Source of the DNA: Trachelipus rathkii
Taxonomy: Eukaryota; Arthropoda; Malacostraca; Isopoda; Trachelipodidae
Reading direction: 5' to 3'
DNA: 37,144 nucleotides
NCBI GenBank assembly: GCA_015478945.1
Contig: JABUQX010059970.1
Location: 1-37,144 of the forward strand
How positions within the stretch are numbered: position 1 is the first letter of the stretch; every line of letters starts with the position of its first letter. Under the pieces are notes generated by a model, which saw nothing but the letters and a program-made list of their open reading frames with translations, did not search any database and was not told the origin of the DNA. Positions 21,057-29,390 of the stretch are shown here, piece after piece. A program made the translations under genes and the position numbers.

Positions 21057-21099
<43 letters not shown>

Positions 21100-21380
21100 T
21101 AATATATAATATATTATATATATTATTATATAATATCTATATATATAATATATTAAATATATATTATTATATATATAATTATATATATAGTATTATATTG
21201 GATATATATATATAGTATATTATATATATATATATATATATATACTATAATATATGTATATAATAATATATATATATAATATATAAATATATATATATGA
21301 TATATATTAATTATATATATATATATATATAATATAGTATATATATATATATCATATAAATATATATATATAATATATAT
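21057..21380. repeat. (TA)n microsatellite
   Basis: About 320 bp of imperfect alternating TA, one of the longest such tracts in the window. Confidence 0.9.
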
Positions 21381-22440
21381 TTTATTTTCAGTCCTTCACA
21401 CGACGTCCGCCAGGAACTTTATCACAAGGAAATGGACAATGGTGGTCAGCCTCCCAATAAACAACATGCATGTAACAAAAACACTTAACAGCTACAGAAA
21501 AAAAATAACATTTTGATTTAATCCAGGGAGTTTTATCAATGAAACTTTATAAAAAAAAAAACAACCAAAAAAAAAAACAACGAATATTGGCAACAAATTT
21601 TGATAAATGCTTAAAAATGCGTTGGAAAATCGTCATGATAATTCGATAATGATCATTTTTCCTCTTCTCCCCTAGAAAAAACAAGTGGAGCTCTCCTCGC
21701 TACCGACCTGTCGAACGTTAAGAGTATGCCAATGTCGATTTTTTATTTACCTAAAGATATTGCTCACATAGGCGTAAACGACCAACAGACTGGAAGTCAG
21801 CGGTTTCTCGGCCTACTCGGTGGGGCACGAATCGGCGCGGGGTCCCTCTCTCCGTCGAGCTCCGAACCCCCTACAAAGGAAACGATAAAAAAGAGAAATT
21901 AACATTCTCTCCATAACAGAATAAAAACTACATTATGGGCCAAACTCATAAACATAGCTCTCGCACTACTGCAGAATGGTCAAGGTGTGATATGAAGGCA
22001 AATCAACGCTGCAAGGTTGAACGGAAGAGCGTACTCTGCCAGAACAAAACAATACTGAATAGTTTACAGGTGTTATTAACCAAATATTTAGATATTAAAT
22101 TAAATTTTTTTACTTCCGTAATCGTTATTCATCCGCAGTAAATTGCTTGGCTCAAAATCAACAAATTGTTAATGTCTATTTTCCTTAGCTGTTTAATATT
22201 TTTAGTTATCATGCATGACCTGCTTTCGGAGAGCGCTGGCCACAATCATTGCTATCAACGAACAGTAGCTTTTCCAATTCTGGTACTTTTTCCTATTCTG
22301 GTACTTAAATATTCTTGGCGATTACTAAATGGAACAAATCTCATATAAGAAATATTATCATAAATAAAAGAAAATAAATTTATTGAATGGAATCCCTTAG
22401 TATTAAATTTGGTGTTATTCAGTGTTATCCATACTAAATA
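21381..22440. other. Unique DNA, no recognised gene
   Basis: Includes two A runs near 21550-21580 and a GC-richer patch (21680-21880). Frames at 21935-22141 (+, 68 aa) and 22166-22348 (+, 60 aa) show no known motif. A short direct repeat of CCAATTCTGGTACTTTT-like sequence occurs near 22275-22305. No gene is called. Confidence 0.45.
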
Positions 22441-22561
22441 CACACAAACACACACACGCAAATACTAACCTCCTCCTCTCTCCTCTCTCTCTCTCTCCTC
22501 CTCTCGTCTCTCTCTCTCTCCTCTTCTCTCCTCTCTCTCTCTCTCTCTGCTCTCTCCTCTC

Positions 22562-22594
<33 letters not shown>

Positions 22595-22641
22595 TCTTCT
22601 TCTCTCTCTCTGCTCTCTCTCTCTCTCTCTCTCTCTCTCCC
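22441..22641. repeat. (CA)n then (CT)n microsatellite
   Basis: A short CA run at 22441-22460 is followed by about 165 bp of imperfect CT (22475-22640). The Arg/Glu-rich and Leu/Ser-rich frames on the two strands are direct translations of this repeat. Confidence 0.9.
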
Positions 22642-22664
22642 CCGATATTACTAGGATTGTGGAA

Positions 22665-22800
22665 TAGGAATCATAGACCGGAATCATATAATTGATAAAT
22701 ATTGGTGGATCTGATTCGTAATATGAATCGGAATCGAATCGGTAGTTGGAATCGGAATCAAAATGGAAATCTGCGATTGAAAATAGTCAGATTCGGAACC
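22665..22800. repeat. Degenerate GGAATC repeat cluster
   Basis: The hexamer GGAATC or its variant GAATCG recurs at least seven times within 135 bp, partly tandem (GAATCGGAATCGAATCGG near 22725). It directly follows the CT microsatellite and looks like a decayed hexanucleotide satellite. Confidence 0.6.
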
Positions 22801-23050
22801 GAAGACGGCTCTCTGATATAACCGATCTTATACATATTGTTTATCATGCAGCATATACATAGTAAGCTTTATTATTTTATACTAATAATTAATTTTATTT
22901 CACTTCCAGATTAATCCAATGAATATATTCCTTATTACAAAGCTCAGAGCTGAATGCAGAAATTAATTAACTTCGCTAATAGAACTTTTTATATTGCAAC
23001 ATATTCAATGGGAAGAAATAATTAATCATATTAAATGTACGCTTCGCAAC
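22801..23050. other. AT-rich DNA, no recognised gene
   Basis: Ordinary sequence. Nothing supported. Confidence 0.4.
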
Positions 23051-23215
23051 CCACACACACACACACACAAACACAAACATACACACACACAAATATATTA
23101 TATATATTATTATATATATTATATATACTATATATATATATACTATATATTATATAATATATAATATATATAATATATTATTATATATATTAATATTATA
23201 TATATTTATAAAGTA
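23051..23215. repeat. (CA)n followed by (TA)n
   Basis: CA repeat at 23051-23091 changes into TA repeat to about 23210, a compound microsatellite. Confidence 0.9.
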
Positions 23216-23459
23216 AAAGGGAGTTTTGAATTATCTCTTTCTTGTTCGTTTGTCTCGTCTACATTTTATATCTGTCATTTTAAGGTATTCCTTGTAATGA
23301 ATTCTGTTTTACGTTAAGAAACCTAAAGATCAGCTACTCTTCTAATCGTTTTCGCTGTGGAAGTCGCCTCTTTCGCACCTAGGAAGCTATGTAGTTTTAG
23401 TGTCAGGTTCGATGCTTCGAAACTGACTGAACTACAGAGTAAATAGTTTGAATCTAAAT

Positions 23460-23681
23460 ATTATATAGATATATATATATATATATTATATATATTATAT
23501 TATTATGTATATATATATAATATATATTATTAATTTTTCTATTTAAATATATATATATATATTTATTAAATTACTAGATTTAATTTAATTTTTATTTTGA
23601 TATTAAAAAAACTTTGATATTTTTTGGTCAAGAATTTTCATTTTTATTCTTTATATTATATTAATATTATATACTATATTG

Positions 23682-23714
<33 letters not shown>

Positions 23715-23983
23715 ATTATATATATATATATTATATATATGGATGGACGAAATCGTTGTCAGGAATATAATACGAAATTTTTTAAACAAAATTTAATTAA
23801 ATTTTCTCGATTGGCCTTTGCGATCGAAGTCAAGTTTATGTGGCAGTAAAGAAATGAGAGAGGAGAGAGAGAGAGAGAGAAGAGAGAGAAAAAAAAAATT
23901 CAAGATCAGAGATTATTTCTTTGATACATAATTTTGGTGGTTTTAGTACAATTTTTAATTTTATTTTGTAAATGTAAAAATGG

Positions 23984-24019
<36 letters not shown>

Positions 24020-24090
24020 ATATAGTATTATTATTATATTCTATATATCTATATATATTTATATATTATATGAGCAAGATATTTATTATA
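23460..24090. repeat. (TA)n tracts with a short (GA)n
   Basis: TA repeats at 23460-23570, 23650-23742 and 23982-24090. A (GA)n run is at 23855-23890 and ends in nine A. The unique interval 23216-23459 before it and the spacers hold no recognised gene. Confidence 0.85.
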
Positions 24091-24204
24091 TTATTATTAT
24101 GTACTGACATATGATAGGCTAATTAAAAATATTATATAAATAAATACTAAAAATAAATGCATAAATATAATTTTTGTAAGATTTAAGAATATGAATATAT
24201 TTTT

Positions 24205-24227
24205 TAGTCTAAAAGAGTTTTAGACTA
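24205..24227. repeat. Perfect 10-bp stem hairpin
   Basis: TAGTCTAAAA and TTTTAGACTA flank a GAG loop. It lies about 260 bp beyond the end of the gypsy pol remnant on its 3' side. A stem in this place could belong to the element's 3' untranslated or LTR region, but no LTR was found. Confidence 0.55.
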
Positions 24228-24485
24228 TTTTTGATTTCCCACTTTCTATAACGCTTTTAAGCTCAACTAACATATTTAAGCAAATTTTTAACGACTTAAA
24301 AAATAATTTTAAAATCCATTATTTTTCATGCATAATTATAAACAATTATTTCAACAATGCTATATACACTTCGCTCCCTAAAAGCGGAGCAATTTAAATA
24401 CCAATTTTAATTTTAAGCACTAAATTTACTTAACTAATCAATGTAAACGCACCCTACGCAATGGGATACGTCTAGGCACTAAAGC
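24228..24485. other. AT-rich 3' flank of the gypsy remnant
   Basis: On the minus strand this follows the pol stop codon. A 3' LTR or polypurine tract would be expected here in an intact element, but none is visible. A small GCTCC/GGAGC hairpin is at about 24372-24390. Confidence 0.35.
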
Positions 24486-26216
24486 TTATTCCTGTTGTTC
24501 AATAAATGAAGTGACCGTCTGCGAAAGTGAGTCATCATCCGATCAAGGAACCATCTGTGACGGCGAATCATCATCCGATTGAGGAAATATCTGCGAAGGC
24601 GAATCATCATCCGATTGAGGAACCATCATCGAATGCGAAGGGAGTACGGCAAACTTCAAACGGCTAATTGAAACGATATCCTTCCGTTCATCAGGAAGTT
24701 GTATCTTGTAGCATCGACCCATCCGTTTAAGAACATTGTAAGGGTCAGAATAAGGTGCTTCCAGACTCGTCTGAATGCGATCGACTCGAAGAAAGACATA
24801 GGTACAGTTTTGAGGTTCGGCAGGAATGTATGATGAAGCACTGGAGGGATAAAGTGGTGGTAGCTGTCGAAATTCCAGTTGTTTCATGTGAGCCATAAAT
24901 TTTCTCATGACGTCGTTGTAAGAATCTCTGTTTTTAGGTGCTTGAAGATGATCTAAAGGACAAAGAAGTGTTTTTCCAGTTACTCCCTGAAAAGTAGAGA
25001 ATCCAGAGTCATCAGGAATGCAGCGAAGACCTAGCAGTATGACTGGAAGAGAGAGTAACCAGTTTTGTTTCCGCGCCATGATAGCACCATTCAGAGATCG
25101 AAGAAATCTTTCGATTTGGCCATTTGCCGATTGGTGGTAAGCTCTTGTCAGGAGTCTGAAATCCAATCAAATTTGATAGTTCGGTGAAAAATTCTTCTTC
25201 AGTCTGTGGTCCTCTATCTGAGATCACATCGAGAGGAATTCCAAATCTTGATATCCATTGCATGAAGGCAAATGCGACAGATTTTGAAATCATATTCACT
25301 TGAGGAATTGCTTCTGTCTACTTAGTGTTTTTATCGATGCGTGTGAGAAGATATCTGAAGACTGGAGCTGAAGTATCGGTAAAAGAGTATGGAGGTAATG
25401 GTTCCACGATGTCGATATGTACTGTTTCAAATCTCTGTGACGGGATTTCCATGGGAGCAATAGATGGTTTAGTATGACGTTGAATTTTTGATATTTGGCA
25501 CTGTTGAGAGGAGCGAACAAAAATTCTGATTTCACGATCCATATTAAGCCAGAAATACCTAATATTTATAAGACGCAGAGAAGCTTTAACTCCAGGATGA
25601 AACGTCTAATGAAATTTGTTGAAGATCTGTTCACGACAAGGTTTTGGCAAAAATAGTCGTAAAAAAGCTGAAGAGGTATCACACCATGCTTGAAGATTAT
25701 CCTGTAGAGGGTAAGAATGAAGACTAGTCTGAAAAGTGGTAGTTTCCTCATCTGTTGATTGAAGACGAGCGATAGTAGGTAAATTGAAGGCATCTACTGT
25801 TACCGAGGATATCCGGAAAAAGTATTTCCCACAATGTTATCAGCTCCCCTAAGGTAAATATATTAAAATAGAAAGATGAAGTTGTTGCCGATCACTTTTT
25901 GCTTGATTCCAACTGTAGAAAGCTGAAACGAGAGGTTTATGATCAGTGCACAAGACGACGTTTTCTTCCTTCCAACATATGCTTGAAATGAAGAACATAA
26001 TAGTAGGCTGCTAGCTCACGTTTGAAAGCTGACTATTTGTTTTGCTGTTCTGATAGCTTTTTGATGTAGAGATCAATAGGTACTGGCTGTCCATCAAGCA
26101 TCTGATAGAGGGGTGCTCCTATAGAAGTCTGGCTACTATCCGTCACAGTTGAGAGGTATGGTGTGTTGACATGTGGCAAGGGGAAACGGAAAGATGGTGG
26201 GCGTTTGATTAATTCT
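24486..26216 (-). pseudogene. pol: Ty3/gypsy pol remnant: RNase H and integrase
   Basis: This is the 3' part of a Ty3/gypsy polyprotein. RNase H degrades the RNA template and integrase inserts the cDNA. RNase H: VTDSS (Asp 26138-26140), FKRELAAYY (Glu 26015-26017) and CTDHKPL (Asp 25942-25944). The integrase zinc-binding region keeps FH and FHPG, and one Cys in QQCQISK. Its first Cys is replaced by Ser (RSSQQCQ). Integrase core: HIDIVEP (Asp 25411-25413), ISDRGPQ (Asp 25216-25218) and NGQIERF (Glu 25110-25112), in DD35E spacing. An SH3-like C-terminus follows (EAPYSDPYNVLKR, VSISRLK). Breaks include TAG at 26033-26035, 25606-25608 and 25315-25317, TGA at 24543-24545, and frameshifts between 25944 and 26015 and near 25155. 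The tail carries a 12-residue repeat. The RT and everything upstream are missing, cut off at a (TTC)n tract. Not functional as read. Confidence 0.9.
24520..24628 (-). repeat. 36-bp coding tandem repeat (three copies)
   Basis: The end of the gypsy frame repeats a 12-residue unit close to QSDDDSPSQIFP. On the + strand the word TCATCATCCGAT recurs at 24532, 24568 and 24604, a period of 36 bp. The last unit (nearest the C-terminus) is interrupted by TGA at 24543-24545, after which the frame stays open to TAA at 24486-24488. The unit is acidic and probably unstructured. Confidence 0.75.
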
Positions 26217-26225
26217 TGATTTCAA

Positions 26226-26300
26226 GAAGGCTTTCTTCTTTCTTCTTTCTTCTTCTTCTTCTTTCTTACTTCTTCTTCTTCTTCTCTTCCTTTCATTTCT
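26226..26300. repeat. (TTC)n microsatellite
   Basis: About 75 bp of TTC/TTTC repeat. It abuts the point where similarity to gypsy pol ends, so it may mark the truncation breakpoint. Confidence 0.85.
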
Positions 26301-27060
26301 TTTGTGGGTATGTTAAAGTTTGTATTTTTTTATTTCTAAATTAGGAAAGACGAGTATTGCAAAACTAAATGAATCTTGACGAATTTAGAAGGCGAGTGAA
26401 TTTGCTGATTTCTTCATACCCAAATTGAATGTCTGCCGGATATTTCTGCAGAAATTTTAAATGTTTAAAAAAATAAATATGTTATTATTTACATGATAAA
26501 AGTTATTACCCATAAAATTACTTTTCCACAGATTCGATAAGGGGGGACAATATTTGAATAAATCTTCACAGAAAGATAGTGAAGTCCATTTTTATTAACT
26601 GTACAACATTAATTATATAAACACACTGTTATAACTATTAATGACAGGGTCTCTCATTCCAAAACTTAACTAACCTTCTACCTTTCCTACTACTCAACCT
26701 GTTCAAATTAAAAGTTTAATATTGAATAATCACACTATGTATAACAATATATGTGTAATTACATACAACGAATCAGCAAAAATTATACAAAAGAATCAGA
26801 GTATATATTTTATCAAGTGTTATGATGAGAAAATGAAATTAGAATTAAGAATCAGAAACTACTAATCCGTAGTTATTTTTCTTTGATGATCATGTATTTA
26901 AGGAAGAGGTGGGTGAAATTTCTTCCCAATTTATGATTCATGTAGTTTTAATTTAATGAACTATGGATCCCGACATTTTTTTTTTTAAACGGCAGTGTTT
27001 TATTATTGCTCGTAAATGATACACTGACACAAAAGTTTTCATAGTGGTATATGGGGACTG
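26301..27060. other. AT-rich DNA, no recognised gene
   Basis: No RT motif of the gypsy element is visible here although it would be expected upstream of the RNase H on the minus strand. The only small frame, 26953-27135 minus, lies partly over the foldback and has no motif. Confidence 0.45.
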
Positions 27061-27065
27061 ATTTT

Positions 27066-27223
27066 TTTTTAATTGGATATAAAAAATGATTGGGTGACAG
27101 AAGGCAATGTGTAGTACTGAATAGTTAAAAATCATAATGGGAACTGGATACTATCATCCAGCTAATAAATCATAATGGGAACTGGACACTATCATCCAGC
27201 TATTTTTTAAATCCAATTAAAAA
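27066..27223. repeat. Foldback with internal 38-bp tandem duplication
   Basis: The outer arms TTTTTAATTGGATATAAAAAA (27066-27086) and its inverted copy at 27203-27223 match over 21 positions with one mismatch. Inside, a unit beginning AAATCATAATGGGAACTGGA occurs twice, at 27129-27164 and 27167-27202 (period 38, one T/C difference). Each unit contains its own dyad CTGGA...TCCAG. The structure could be a tiny foldback element or a replication-slippage product. It lies about 100 bp upstream of the LINE fragment. Confidence 0.65.
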
Positions 27224-27325
27224 TGATTCATTTACCAATCAAGTAAACTCTGTTGTTGGTCAAAGAAAAGCTGCGAAATCTAGTCCTATTTTCATTATTT
27301 TGAAGAAATATAATGTTGATTTTAT

Positions 27326-28103
27326 GAGTTTACAAAAGATAGTAAATTACTCAATTCTGTTGGATATTTTGAGGAATGTATGAGAATTCAGTATGACTTA
27401 GATAAAGTTTTTAGTTAGGCTAAAAAGTGGCAAGTAAATTTCAATATCAAAAAATGCAAAGTTCTTCATATTGGTAACTCAAAAGAAAAATTTTAATTAT
27501 CAGACGAATGGGAAATGGCTGGAGTCTGTTGAAAAAAAAAAATTTGGTAATGGTTATTAATAATAACTAACTGACTTTTAAAGTCAATCTGAGCAATGTG
27601 TATAGATGCAAGAAAAAATAATAAATTAATTGAAAAGTTGCACATTTAAGAGCAGAGAGGTAGTTACTAAGCTCTATAATATTTATGTTAGACCGTTAAT
27701 ATAAAATTGTGCACGTTTTGGGCCCCTTATCTTTAAAGATACTGATATGCTTGAAGAAGAACAGAGCAGAGCTCTACCAGATTATATGCGGTTTAATTTT
27801 TAGTTTTAAAAATGATGAGGCTAAATTGGAGAAATTGGGCGTGTTATCTGTAGAAGATTTCTTGAGGCGATGCGATCCAGTAATGAAATTTTTCAAACTC
27901 GCAACAATATCAAGTTAGAGTTATTTAGACTAGATCATGATGGGGAAACTCAGTACAATAATAAAACAAAAACAAAAAAGATGACATTTTGTCAACATTT
28001 GTAAAATACGTTGTAATTTAATTTTCGAATCGTTTACTTCATGATGATATAGCTAATAATTAACAATTCGCTTGCAATCTTTACAGCCAGGTTTGATGTG
28101 TAA
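27326..28103 (+). pseudogene. LINE reverse transcriptase, C-terminal remnant
   Basis: This is the end of ORF2 of a non-LTR retrotransposon of CR1/jockey/L2 type, which copies its own RNA at a nicked target. Visible blocks in order are DLDKVFS, AKKWQVNFNIKKCKVLHIG, NGKWLESVE, SEQCV, LYNIYVRPLI, then KDTDMLEEEQSRAL, KLEKLGVLSVED, KLELFRLDHD and finally FTARFDV before the TAA at 28101-28103. These belong to the region after the palm, the thumb and the C-terminal extension. The catalytic YADD/FADD block and all upstream domains are missing or unrecognisable, so the copy is 5'-truncated as is usual for LINEs. An in-frame TAG (27416-27418) sits where relatives have Trp, a TAA follows YVRPLI, and several frameshifts occur. 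No clear poly(A) tail or target duplication is seen. Endonuclease and RT source copies must lie elsewhere. Confidence 0.85.
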
Positions 28104-28450
28104 AAATGCTTTAGGCATTATATGTATTTTTTTAAATAATATAATTAGTTTATTTTTTGCTGTAGATCTATATATAATATTGTTTAAAGCTAAAATTGCG
28201 TGAGAAAATGATATTAAGAATATTAGAAAGGATCTTTGAAAGACTTATTTAATAGGAGTTTAACCTGAGATTTTACTCAATTTAGGATGAGATATAACGG
28301 CATTGCCAATCGTTGAGTTTTATAAATCAAATTTATGTAGAATTTTTTTTTATATGACATAATCAGACAAGAAATTGGGTGATTGTAGCTATATGTAATT
28401 GAAATCATTGTTATAGTATAGTTTCATATATTATGTGTAAACTCACCATT
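28104..28450. other. AT-rich DNA after the LINE fragment
   Basis: Possible LINE 3' untranslated region. No A-rich tail or microsatellite-like tail could be identified with confidence. Confidence 0.35.
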
Positions 28451-29205
28451 GGAGAGAGAGAGAGAGAGAGAGATCTAGTAGAGAGAGAGAGGAGAAGATA
28501 GAGAGAGAAAGAAGATATGAGAGAAAGAGGAACAGTAGAGAGGGAGGAGAGAGAGAGAGGAGAGAGAGAGAGAGTAGAGAGAAAGAGAGAGCACAAGTAG
28601 GTGAAGATATGAGAAGAGAGAGAAGAATGAATGATAGAGACGAGAGGAGTGGAGAGAGATCGAAGAGAGATTTAATTAGAGATGAGAGAGGAGGAAGAAA
28701 AGAGCAAGAGAGAGAGAGAGTATGAGCAGAGAAGGAGAGGAGAGAGAGGAGGGAGATCGAGAAGAGCGATGAGAAGAGAGAGAGAGAGGAGAGAGTAATG
28801 GGAAGAGAGAGAGAGAAGAGAAGAGAGAGACAAGAGAGCGAGAAGAAACGTAGAGATGTAGAGAGAAGCGAGACGGAGAGAGAGAGAGAGAGAAGAAGAG
28901 TAGAGAGAGAAGGAGGAGAGAGAGTGAGAGGCGAGAGAGATTGAGATAGAGAGAGAGAGAGGAGAGAGAGACGAGAGAGAGAGAGCTAACGAAGGAAGAG
29001 AGAAGATATAGAGAGGTGTAATGAAAGAGAGCAAAGACAGCAGAGGGTTTGTTTTAGAGAGAGAGGAAGGAAAGAAGATGAGAGAGAGAGCAAGTAGAGA
29101 GAGAGAGAGATGAAGGGAGAGGTGAGAGATTTAGAGGAAGAGAGAGAGATGTAAAGAGGGGAGAGAAGAGAGGAGAGAGAGGAAGAGAGTTGAGAAGAAG
29201 AGAGG
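28451..29205. repeat. 750-bp GA-rich tract
   Basis: Imperfect (GA)n with GAA, GGA and TAGA interruptions over about 750 bp, purine-rich on the + strand. The Ser/Leu-rich minus frames across it (up to 120 aa, 28411-29386) are translations of the repeat, not genes. Confidence 0.9.
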
Positions 29206-29390
29206 AGCTGAAGCATTGGCATATATTATTATGGCCATACAAAGTTTCTTTAAAGGACTTTTGTAGTAAATGTACGATTAGAAAAACGATTTCATCACTG
29301 TGAACAATAAAAAAAGTAAAAAGTGCAATAATTAACTTGAATAAAGCTTTATACATTTTAAAGTATAGAGGTAATCTCGTACACAATTAT
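29206..29390. other. Short AT-rich unique segment
   Basis: Between the GA tract and the texturally different right part. No gene supported. Confidence 0.4.

Noticed and set aside
21780..21890. GC-rich patch that first looked tRNA- or SINE-like
   Set aside because: No cloverleaf, no A/B box pair at correct spacing and no anticodon stem of five pairs could be drawn.
22415..22687. Arg/Glu-rich (minus) and Leu/Ser-rich (plus) frames over the same DNA
   Set aside because: Both are direct products of the CT repeat at 22475-22640.
24656..24841. 61-aa minus frame inside the gypsy integrase
   Set aside because: Shadow of the integrase C-terminal domain in another frame.
25566..25793. 75-aa hydrophobic minus frame
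   Set aside because: Out-of-frame shadow of the gypsy region between RNase H and integrase; the real frame reads ARLQSTDEE, then LFLPKPCREQIF.
28411..29386. Long Ser/Leu-rich open frames on the minus strand (up to 120 aa)
   Set aside because: They are translations of the GA/CT repeat; composition and frame overlap are fully explained by the microsatellite.
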